Source: Chimonanthus salicifolius (Eukaryota > Streptophyta > Magnoliopsida > Laurales > Calycanthaceae). From it: 64,000 nucleotides of DNA. Within the stretch, counting starts at the first letter, position 1. The number at the start of each line of letters is the position of its first letter. Position numbers and translations under genes: made by a program. Under the pieces are notes generated by a model. The model had not been told where the DNA came from and did not search any database. It worked only from the letters and a program-made list of their open reading frames with translations. Positions 34,736-44,849 of the stretch are shown here, piece after piece. Location of the stretch: the NCBI GenBank assembly GCA_013350335.1, contig CM023536.1, forward strand, positions 42,354,314-42,418,313, in the 5' to 3' direction.

Positions 34736-36573
34736 TTATCACATTCATCTGGGTTACCTGCCCAATTTGCATCACTAAATGCACGAAGAGTAGTGGTCGA
34801 GGAGGGATACAGAAAAGGACCAAACGAGAGAGTATCCCTTAAATAACAAAGTATGCGCTTAACATTCATCCAATGTGTAGATGTAGGAGAATGCATAAAT
34901 TGACAAACTTGGTTAACTGAAAAGGAAATATCTAGTCTGGTTAAAGATAAATATTACAAACATCGACTATTTGATGATATTGCATTGTATCATTCATGGG
35001 CACCCCATCCAGTTGTAATAAATGGTTTAGCACCTTCCATACTTAGCCTTGTGAAGAAGATTGAGAATGTACTTGGTTTGTGTGAGATAAAGACCAGCAG
35101 AAATGAGAGCCTTCGACCCCTAGAAAGTAATGTAAGGGGGGCAAATTCAGATTGTAGGGATGAGATAAGAGTTGAAAAGGCACAATCCAAGTTACCAATC
35201 AAGATAATATGATCAACATAAATCAATATAATGAGTACCAAATTATCTTGATGGCACACAAATAAATAGGAGTCATCTTTTGATCCAACAAAACCTAAAG
35301 CATACAGAAAAGTGCTTAATTGGGTATATGAAGCCCTATGAGTTTGCTTCAACCCATAGATGCCTTTGAGTAGCTTACAAACATAGGATGGATGAGTTAG
35401 ATCACTGAAGATCGATGGATGATGCATGTAAACCTCTTCTTGTAATGGACATAAAAAAAATGCATTTTTGACATCTAATTGTCGGATAGACCATTTGTTG
35501 GAAATAACAAGATAAAGAAAAGTTTGAACGCTAGTTGGTTTGACAACTAGACTGAAAGTCTCATCATACTCTATCCGTCAAGTTGATTAAACCTTTTAGC
35601 AACTAGATAAGCTTTGTATCTCTCCAAGGTACCATCAGCGTTTCTCTTGAGTTTAAAACTCACTTGTATCCAACAACATTTATTTGATCAGCAGGGGAAG
35701 TCAATGACCGTGTGAAAAAATTTGAATGAGGGCATTATATTCATCAGCCATAGCAACACGCCAGTTAGGATCATTATTGGCCATGGTAAAGGAAGTGGGT
35801 TGAGATGGTAGATGAGTAGTGCTGAAACATTTGACTTGGATGTTTGGTGTTGAGAAACGCCTGGGGTTTTCTGGTGCCATTTTTTTGAACGGGTAAGCAT
35901 GGAATGAGTGGAGTGGACAGAGGATTACTGGGAGCTAGAGGTTAAGAATTTGGGGAGGGTGTCGTGAATGCACAAGAAAGTTGGGTGGGACTTAAGGAAA
36001 CAAGCTCAGAAGGAACAATGGGTGGTAAAGCAGGTGATGACTCAATATAGAGGGGAGAAGGTTGAGTCAATGGGGAATGTGAGCATGGCTTAGGTCATCT
36101 AAGGAGGAAGCAATGAAACAGGGAGAGTGATCGAAGGCAGGAGTATCAGTCGGTGTGGTGGTTGTCGTTGGAATTGAAAAGCAGAAGATGAAGTATGTAT
36201 TGGAGGCACATCACACTGCTTAGGAAGAATTGGGGGGCTAGGAAAAGGAGAAATGGGCTCTGCAATCGTTGGCAGAATGCTAGTGGGATATGATTTAAAA
36301 GGAAACACATTTTCATTAAACACAACATGTCGAGACACAAAGCTGCGACCAAATGGTAAATACAAACACTTGTGACCACGGAATCCATTAGCATAGCCTA
36401 TAAAAACACCGTGTAATGACTGGAATTCAAGTTTTCTTTTTATATAAGGTCGAAGCGAGGGGAACATGAATAACGATAAACTAGTGTTTTGTGACAAGAG
36501 TCGCTCAAAAGGTGATTGTTTATTGATGGTGGAAGATGGCATACGATTAATGAAGCACACCATAATCGATCTT
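34736..36573 (-). pseudogene. Copia B reverse transcriptase and integrase remnant
   Basis: Read on the minus strand from right to left. Integrase C-terminal part has CFINRMPSSTINKQSPFERL and then HGVFIGYANGFRGHKCLYLP (36570-36290). A proline- and serine-rich linker follows (36290-35900). RT has YVCKLLKGIYGLKQTHRASY and ILIYVDHIILIGN (35390-35170); the YVDD catalytic motif reads YVDH. RNase H begins near 34800. Several stops and frameshifts are present. The SIRE-like solo LTR abuts it at 36587. Confidence 0.85.
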
Positions 36574-36586
36574 ATGCATATATTTA

Positions 36587-39500
36587 TGTTGCCCGGAGAT
36601 TGACTCAAGAGGGGGGTGAACTGTGTCAATGCAATTTTTTTGGGAATTCTCACATTATACAAATTAGAAAAATAAAATTTGAATTCTCAACAAATAAAAG
36701 CACAGATAAATAGAGATAAATAGAGGAGATGAGAAGATATGGAGAGATTGAACCTAGATTTTTTACGAGATTCGGCTTCCCTGCTTACGTCCTCGCCTCA
36801 AGACACCGCCTGAGGATTAAACCCACTAATGTTCCTCTTTATGGGTGGAGAAGAAACCTTTTACAACGTGTTGAATACAACTCTCTAAGTAGAAGCCCCT
36901 CTTCTATATTCACTAGGATCACTCCAACTCTTTACAACTTTGTCTCTCTGCAAGTGAAGGAATACACAATGTACCACTAGAATAACCCTCAAAGATACAC
37001 AAATTTCTCACACTAAGAGTTACTCAAAGGTATTGAACAAGTATAGCTCAACCAAAGATATGCAAGTATTGGGCTTTTTGAGCTTGAGGATTGGGAAATT
37101 GATTTCCCTTTGTATCTCAGTTGTTGGAAACAGGGGTGAAAATCTCATTATCGGCCTATAACTTTCTCTCTCCTATTTTTTTCTCTTTTTTTTTTAAAAA
37201 AAAAATCACCTTTATCGGCCGATATTGGGGATAAATATCGCTGATATATGTAATACCCTAACCCGAATTAGGTGTGATCAGTATGATAAATCATACTTTA
37301 ACCGGTTAATCTTAAAGATTACGGATAGGGCTTTACGAAAAACCCAGGTTTGGCCTATTTAGAGCTTGAAAGCTCGATGATTCAACTCGTCTAATTAGAA
37401 AGGGCAAAATGGTAATTTACCATTTATCGACGTTATTTTTACTATTTATATAATTATTTGATTATTGTTGAATAATATTGATTTCCTTAATCAAGGATTT
37501 TATTTTATAAATACGATATTATATTATTTTCAGAAAATGTTAATTAAAACTACCCGAAAGTAAAGAAATAATTTTTATTAAACAATTTTAGAAATGAGAA
37601 AATTTTGAAAAAAATGTGATGTTAGACTTTATTATAACTGTTTAGTTTATTTCTTCAAATCTTGAAAATAAAGGTTTTAAACCCTTTTATTAAATACAAG
37701 TTAAATTAAGTAAATGGTGTCAAAATATGAATTTTGTTTAAATCTATGGTTTTGGATGAAATTTAAATCTCCAAAATTTTATGATGAGTAGAGTTTATAA
37801 AACCCAACATTTTGTTAAGTTGGATTAAATTAATTAAGTTATTTAAATCATATTTTTAGTTAAAATTCAATTAAGATTAAAAAATTACTAATTTGCAAAA
37901 TCTGCTGGAGGGCTCTTATTTGCAAATTCTGCAGATCATCTCATCAGCTACATGGCTGGAAGCTGATATCACCCCCATGCAGACGCCCATGGGCTGCCGA
38001 TGAGGTGTCTTTCACCTGGCCATGCTGGAGGGTTTATAAATTCTACCCTCTCCCAGCTGGATTCACCCACTGTGAAATCATGTCAGTTAAGAACCAAACC
38101 CAATCGTCCCTCTCTGTTTTCAAAATTTTTCACCGTAAGCTTGAAAGAGGAAGATCTTCCAAGTTACTGAACTTCTACCCAAGAACTTAACGAAGGTAAC
38201 CATTGTGTTTGTTTTCAAATTGTTATTGGTTTAGAATCAAACAAAAGTAAAATTGGTTAAGATTTTAGTGTTAAAAATGGATTTGAAGTTTTAAGGAAAA
38301 CTTGAATTTTTATGTGTTTCTCTAGGTTTTCTTATTAAAATCAGATGTTTTAAATAAGTGTTAAAGTTCCAATTTATTCCCTTTGTCAAGATGACTCATT
38401 GAGGAGTCCATCTGACCTGTTAAATGTGAAAAACGAACTCAGAAAATCCACTGTTTGTGGATTCATATTTCATATAGCCGCTGCCCATTACTGTCTGTTG
38501 TTGCAGACATAGGAAGAAGACGACTCTCGGAAGGTCCAAGCGTTGGGCTTCGGAAGCTCCGAACTTCGGTTCGGGTTTCCGAAGTGTCCAGAGGCCAACT
38601 TATTTTCTGTCCTCTGCTGCCTGGATGTTCTGAGATTATTCGGAAGAGCCGAACTGTTCGGATTCCGAGCTTCTCTCGGCAGGTTCCGAGACACACCGAG
38701 ACCCACTAGTTGTTCTGTTTTCTATTTTTCCGCTCGGAAGCACCCTCGAAAGTTTCGAGACATGAGCCTCGGACATTCCGAAGGATAGAACCCTTATTCC
38801 GAAGGTTCTGGAAACCCAGTTTTTAGGCAGTGGCTCAGAAGTTCCTGAAGCCACAATACAAGGTTCCGAGACTTGTTCCGAGGAACCCAGTTCTGGTTTG
38901 TGATTCTTGATCTAAATTAGGATTGCATGTTTTAAATCTTAGGTTTTATTGTGATGTTTATACCTCCTTTCAATAATTAAAAGTGATACTAACCGCCTTT
39001 CCTTGATATTATAGTGTAGATATTTATATTGTATTCACTTCCAAGCCGATACTCTCTATCTGTGGCTGACTCAGCCTGATAGCTATCTCTAGGTGAGCGA
39101 TTTCCTTCGCCACTCGGTAGAAAAGAAAAGTTCGGGCACTGAGTGACCTCTAGGCCTAACTCGCTATAAGAGAAGTGACTTGAGCACCTTATACCGTTAG
39201 GCCTAAGTCAATACGTCAACCTGGTCATGTCCAAAAGACAATATGAGAAGTGGACTGAGCACCCTATTATATATTGCTGATTATTGTAACTTAAAATGGT
39301 TAGTAACCAAATAGGAGACTCAGTTCCATTTCCCTCGAAAATTTCCGGAAAATAGGATCGAAAGATTTGAAGTACTATAAGTATGTATTGTTTTATATGC
39401 TTATGTATATTGACTGATTATTGATTGTATATCTGTTTGCATGTTTGACAGATACTTCGATACCACACATTTTCGGTAAGGAGACCTAATAATTGCAGTA

Positions 39501-41441
39501 GGAGTAAATCAGGTTAAGAGGATCTAGTTCAATGAGTGGTTTCATGAATCAGATTTGATGAATCCACTTATATGCCTAGACTTGATGCACTATTGTGAAG
39601 AGTGTTTATTGTATTCTATAATGTTTATCATATATTGTGATTATGGTACTTATGAGTTATGATGATGAAACTGCTTCCACATACCCTCAAACTACTAAAC
39701 TATTGCCGGCCTCGGGTGTGTCGGTTTGCGTCTACCGAGACCAAGTGGGTCAGTTGCTGGCCTCAAGTGTATCAGTACCGGCCTAGGTGTCGGAGATGTA
39801 CTTGTAAGGATTGTATTTTGACCGTATCGGGATTTAATACTTATAGTCTCAGCATAGTGCCTAGGTGTTACAGTGGATGTCAGCAGTCATGGAATGATGT
39901 TGAGATTTTGGCAGGATAAAACTATTATGTTGATGATATTGATTTTGGCTAACATGATATTCAATAAACTGCATTGTTATGTTCTTTCACTAGGTTAGTT
40001 AGCTCACACTACTCACATTTCAGGAGATGTACTCGACGAGGAGGAACCTCCGTATCGAGCTTAGGATGGATAAGCTGTTGCGTTGTTTTGAGTTTCCCAC
40101 GAACGGGAACTTCGTACTGACGTTTGGTTCTTTAGAACCATATTTTGTGTAAAGTACCGCATGTGGTACTTATTATGTTTTGAATTGTATAAATCACTAT
40201 GTAATCCGCAGTTACTCTGATTAGAATAAGAATCATTTCGTTATGGAAATATTCGATTGTATGATATGTATTTGCATGTGGGTAAGTTTATGGTATATGT
40301 TTGAGTCCACATGTTGAGAACCTATGTGGCTTTTATTTCTGGGCCTAACTTTTGATCTAACCCAGTTAGAAGTCTTTGAGATTAGTTTAAAAAAAAAAAT
40401 CAGTAGCATTCCGGACCCACTTCCGGGGCGGGGCATTACAATATGTATCAGATATTGGCCGATAAACGTAATCTCGGCCGATACATATCGTATCGGTCAA
40501 GATTATTACCCCTGGTTGGAAATGTGTTTAATCCTCATAATGGGATGTATATAGGATTTTCAAAATTTGTTACTGTTGCCATGCATTAAATGCAAATGAC
40601 GACTGTTTGAATGGGCATTTAATGTGCAAAAAATTGACCTTCGCCGCCATACAATGGACGGTTTCGATAAGCAGTCGAAGGTTTCGACCAGTTGTATAAG
40701 TAATCACTTTTTGTAACAGTCGACGGTCTACAGTAACAGTCGACGGTTGGCTATCAGAGACCAAAACTGATTTACAATACTTTCAAACAGTCGACGGTTG
40801 CCAACTCAACAATTGACGGTAATTTATCAGAGATCGAACATTTGTTACAGTCATTTGGACAATCAACTGTTGCCCATACAATAGTTGACGGTATTTAATC
40901 TGAGACTAACTATAATTTACAGTGATACTCACAGTTGACGGTTTGGCCAGTGAAACATATATTCTCCAGTTTCTGAATCTCAAGCAATCCTTTAGATTTT
41001 CAATGGGCCTTTGGGATTGAAGCCAACAACTAGGAACCTAATGTTACATGTTCAAGGTGGTCACAAGGTCCTAGGATCCATCATAAGTCTAATTTGAGCC
41101 AAGGTGTTCATCTTTGAGTAACTTTACCAATAGAATGTTTAACACTGAAGGCCTAACGCTATTTGACATGGACTTGATCTTCAATTATCATCATGAAATT
41201 TTCATGTATGCTTCATGTCACAAGTCTCCATCTTCATAAGTCTTTTTGATCTTCAATTTATTGCTTTGTTATTCATAGGCTTTGGATGTGATTTCTTGAT
41301 CTTCATTCTTCTTCAAACTTATGATTTGCAATGAATGTCTTCTTGAGATTTGAAGTTACTTTTTGTTACATGTCTCATTGTATAACTCTATCCTCAAAAT
41401 ACCTTCTCTTTTACTTTTGCGCTGAAAGCTTAAGGCTAACA
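36587..41441 (+). mobile_element. SIRE-like Copia solo LTR, TSD ATTTA
   Basis: Starts TGTTGCCCGGAGATTGACTC and ends AAAGCTTAAGGCTAACA, like the CTAACA end of the SIRE-like LTR at 18963. ATTTA flanks it exactly (36582-36586 and 41442-41446). Subtracting the nested Gypsy LTR (37249-40440) leaves 1663 bp. The run CTCAAGAGGGGGGTGAA near the start and reiterated CAGTCGACGG motifs (40660-40960) are further family marks. No internal coding region is present, so it is a solo LTR. Confidence 0.82.
37249..40440 (+). mobile_element. Gypsy-type solo LTR (3.2 kb) nested in SIRE LTR
   Basis: Starts TGTAATACCCTAACC and ends CGGGGCGGGGCATTACA. If the element begins at TG (37249) the flanks are ATATA and ATATG (4 of 5). 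If it begins at TAATACCC (37251) they are exactly ATATG on both sides, so the initial TG may have been lost. Within it, 38520-38890 is crowded with TTCCGAAG/CTTCGGA-type motifs. CACTAGGTTAGTTAGCTCAC (39989 on) followed by CACATTTCAGG (about 40014-40024) matches the motif seen in the other Gypsy LTRs. No internal domains are present. Confidence 0.85.
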
Positions 41442-41452
41442 ATTTATAATAT

Positions 41453-41635
41453 TATTATTAAATTTTGCCTACATGATGCAGCTCAATGGTTAACCTCCCG
41501 CCTCAAGAAATGAGTAGGTGCTAAGTTCGAGTCCCCATGGCCTAACCTGGTGTACCCTAAGGGTAGTGGGTATCGCCCGTAGAGGTTTTACGCTGAATTT
41601 CCCGCGGTTTCCCACACGTAAATTCAAAAAAAAAA
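41453..41635 (+). mobile_element. tRNA-derived SINE, 15-bp TSD
   Basis: AACAATTTATAATAT occurs exactly at 41438-41452 and 41636-41650. The insert has an RNA polymerase III box A-like segment (ATGATGCAGCTCAATGG, about 41473) and box B-like AAGTTCGAGTCCC (about 41523), then a tRNA-unrelated body and an A-rich tail. It lies in the 5' LTR of Copia B, next to the SIRE-like solo LTR. Confidence 0.88.
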
Positions 41636-41774
41636 AACAATTTATAATATAAGAAGGTAGCTATTTGACATTTGATACAAAACAGTTGTTACAATTTTCT
41701 TATCTAGATATTTAAATTTTGAATTTAAACAATCCTTTATCAATATTTATTACTTATTAGTTTCTACATTACCT

Positions 41775-42243
41775 AATATGCAATTAAAAAAAGTCATTTT
41801 CTCAACATTCCGTTTGAAAAGAAAACAAAGCGCAGGAAAAAACAAACACTCGCTCTCTTGTTAAACCTTGTGTTATTCTCTGTTTACTTCTACAGTTATA
41901 TTTAGATGAGGAGAAAGTCTTTTAAGGGATTTTCTTAAAAGAAGGGATTCCTTTCAGTAGGAGATTCTCCCTCTGAGCAATTCTCTCGTATTTGTTTATT
42001 AATTTTAGGAAAAAGGTACATGAGAAAAAATAAATAAAGAGAAGAGCAAGAAAGATGTAAAATAACAAAGAGAATTTGGTGTGTCTTTCCCTATTAAGGA
42101 GAGACCGTATGATTAATATTTATAAAGAAGAGAGAATATAAATACAGAATTTAAAGTAAATAAAAGAGGAAAGCAGTAAAATTGGAAAATACAAGTTTAG
42201 CAACCAATAATTAGGAAAGTATCTAAAGATATCTTAACACACC
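41775..42243 (-). repeat. 3' LTR of a minus-strand Copia derivative (E)
   Basis: On the minus strand a purine tract (CAACTTGAAGGGG, 42244-42256) is followed by TGTGTTAAGATATC, the expected LTR start. The LTR runs left through TATAAATATT (about 42115). The left end is uncertain (TGCAATTAAAA near 41779 is one candidate). Confidence 0.55.
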
Positions 42244-43430
42244 CCTTCAAGTTGTAGTGTGTATAGAAATAACACACAACTTGACTATGAGACCGTGAAA
42301 GAAATTTTTGCCCAAAGGTGAGAGAATGGTAGAAATAGTAGACGAGTAGCTAAAAATGGTCCAGTGATTGACCATAGAAGATGTGTCAAACCGGCAGTGA
42401 ATTGACAGAAGATAAACATAGAGGGCAGCCTGGAGAGGAGGAACCGAGACGGACAAAGTGTTGTCTCTGGAGAAGGAGACGGTGGCCGTGAGACATGGGG
42501 TCCGGTGATAGTAATGTTCGCAATAGGCGACGAACAAAGGTGACAAATGGCCTGTAAAATCAAGGGTGCAGGAGACACCAAACAAGAAGATGTTGAGACG
42601 ACAGCAGACAATAGCAACAGTGCAAAAGTTGCAACATTGGTGGGAAAGCGCTGGAGAAATGAGCGTGGGTGAATCTCATTGAGCAAATAAAGGAAAGGAG
42701 AGGCACCGTTCGCGAGAACATGTCCCAAATCGACGGGCAGATCTGCCTTTGCAGATCTGCTCCTGGTCTTGCAGAAGTGAGGAATCATCCGACGTAAGGG
42801 GCACAGACTGGAGGTAGCGTCTGGCGGCTGCAATTGCCGGGAGACGGTGTCGGGCTGTAGACTGGCTGCAAGTGGCAAGCGTTTAAAAAGAAAGAATGAA
42901 GATTGAGAACAGAGCAGCAACGGAAGAAGATCTCGTGCGTCACCACGAAGGTCGAAGGTGCAGATCTGTGAAGGAACGACATCAGTAAGGCGAACATGGA
43001 CAACAACTGGAGCGTGCACAGCAGTGGCGCCCGGAGAGGAGATGATGAGCAAAGAAGGAACCAAATAGAAGTTTGGGTTGCCTTCGTCTAGTGACAAAGT
43101 CCTGGCGATAATTGCTTTCGTCCAGTGTTGCCTCTCGAGCAGACCCAGAAAACAGGGAGTGATGGTGTCAATCAGTCTGCAATCTCGGTTGCGAGAAAAA
43201 ATCAGAGACGGGGTTCGAATCTGAGATCTGGGATCAATGCTGTGACAGAACCAATGTGGCAATCGGGGCAGAGATGGAGAAGGGATGCTGAAGAGGGAGT
43301 TGAGAAAGCAGTGATTTACAGAGAAGTCTGGACTGCGATAAAACATACGCGAAGAGCTTGTTGTCACCCATTGAATGAACGCTGATGCAGAACCAGTGTA
43401 ATCAATGGCTGAAAAATATTTGTCCTTCAC
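42244..43430 (-). mobile_element. internally deleted Copia derivative (E)
   Basis: Directly before the polypurine tract the minus strand encodes VKLCVISIHTTT and a stop, the last residues of a Copia RNase H. Everything upstream (42290-43430) is not pol but a leader-like, Ser/Pro/Leu-rich sequence resembling in style the untranslated leader of Copia C. This fits an element whose gag-pol was deleted, joining leader to RNase H tail. The 381-codon open frame here is probably fortuitous. The 5' LTR and PBS were not found. Confidence 0.5.
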
Positions 43431-44849
43431 TGGTCCTCTCCAAGGTTGTCATCCAAATGAAGCAGAGTTGCATGCCCTCTGGTTTGGCCACAATGAGCTA
43501 GAAAAGGTTAGATTCAGCTGGTGTGATCAGGTAGAAGAGGACTCTCTGTCGAAACACTATAAGCAAAGGTGGAAATAACTGGATCCGGAGGTGGAAGTCA
43601 GATTCATCATAAAAAGGAACCAGTTTGAAGGGTTTCATGTTCCTGCATTACGCCAATAAAAGGGTCAATGTGCCTGCAAAAGGGATTGATTGGACCCCTG
43701 AATAAGGTGGGATTGAGAAACCGTATAATTACACAACCAAATTGATTTGTACCAAACTAAATCACTATACGTCTTTCATGTCGAACGACCATGGTTCTAA
43801 TTTCGAAAGCCATGATCTATATGGCTTTCATGTCAATTTTATTATATCAATAATCCTTAAAGTTGTAATAAACTATCTTGTTTTTATTTTTTAAAACCAA
43901 GATGAACTCGAGACCGGCCGAGATATCTTGGATATCATCCCAAAATTTTGAAAAAGCGAGCAGGCTCAGAGACAAGTTAAAGAAACCAAATTTAGGTTGT
44001 TGTCATCCAGTCAGAACTCACCCTATTGGCTGCTGAATTGCTTCATGTTTGACTGTAGATACTTAGCGTTTTGTATTATAGCAAGCAAATGGTCATGTAG
44101 TTTCTACAAATAGAGGTCTGGAAAGTCAAGTGGTAAGGATGAAGTGGATGCCTATTTCTCTCTCTTCTACAGCGTCATTTCAGCTGCTCCCATCATTTAT
44201 TTATTTTTTGAAGTGAGAAATCAGAAGTCAGCATCCACAAAGGAATAATCATATTGGGCCAACATGGAAGAAATCTTATTAAGGAGAGAATGAGCCACCA
44301 TGGAGATCTCACCTTCCAGCAGGAAGGCCCTACATTGGTCTTTGGTCTACTCCCCCATCGCCCCATGGAGTGATAGCACCAGGCTAGCAGATGGAATGGC
44401 TTATAATCTATCCATATCTAATGGATGGGCCAAACTTGGTCCATCTCTCTTGATTCCTGCACAATCTGATGCAACTCCAGTCACACCTAGAACCAAGACA
44501 ACCAACGTGGTTTTTTTTTTCCGTCAAGGTGAGATTCATCCCACATATACACGAGACTACCTTCAAACCCCATGTATCAGGTAAGTTTGAAAAACAAACA
44601 TGACTTTTTATGAGGTCATTGCTGTTGCCGGGGTAGCCTGGTTGTTTAAGAGGTGGGTGGATGCCACAGTAAAATCTATCTACAATCTTTAACATGAATG
44701 TCAATCCAAAGTGGAAGAGAGAGGGGGAAACACAGTCTCCTCCTTGGTTCCATGCTCAATTTTCCTGTAATTGATATAAGAAACAAAATTTTGCTACAGA
44801 TGCTTACTGAAACTCGTTATTTCACCATAAACAAAAACAGAATTGTTGA
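43431..44849. other. unclassified region between Copia E and FKBP20-2
   Basis: No gene motif was recognised on either strand. The last few hundred bases before 44850 should include the 3' untranslated region of FKBP20-2 (minus strand). Confidence 0.4.

Larger units (their letters stand above)
21615..41745 (-). mobile_element. Copia B, host element of the nested pile
   Basis: A minus-strand Copia element split by later insertions. Its pieces, in plus coordinates, are the 3' LTR 21615-21733, RNase H 21734-22027 and 31154-31239, RT to integrase 34736-36573, and a second LTR copy broken into about 36574-36586, 41442-41452 and 41651-41745. The two LTR copies align across the breaks: the left one reads ATGCATATATTTATAATAC and the right one ATGCATATATTTATAATAT once the inserts are removed. 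Gag, protease and the integrase N-terminus are missing between the integrase fragment and the 5' LTR, so an internal deletion preceded or accompanied the nesting. The insert pieces are listed separately. Confidence 0.8.

Noticed and set aside
41470..41540. Plus-strand tRNA gene
   Set aside because: tRNA-like head of a SINE with a 15-bp TSD and poly(A) tail.
42285..43430. 381-codon minus-strand frame as a host gene
   Set aside because: No domain or homology recognised. It is Ser/Pro/Leu-rich, leader-like in composition, and sits directly before a Copia RNase H tail and polypurine tract.
44300..44704. Open frames on both strands at 44300-44704 as an extra FKBP20-2 exon or new gene
   Set aside because: They lie downstream of the FKBP20-2 stop and show no conserved motif.
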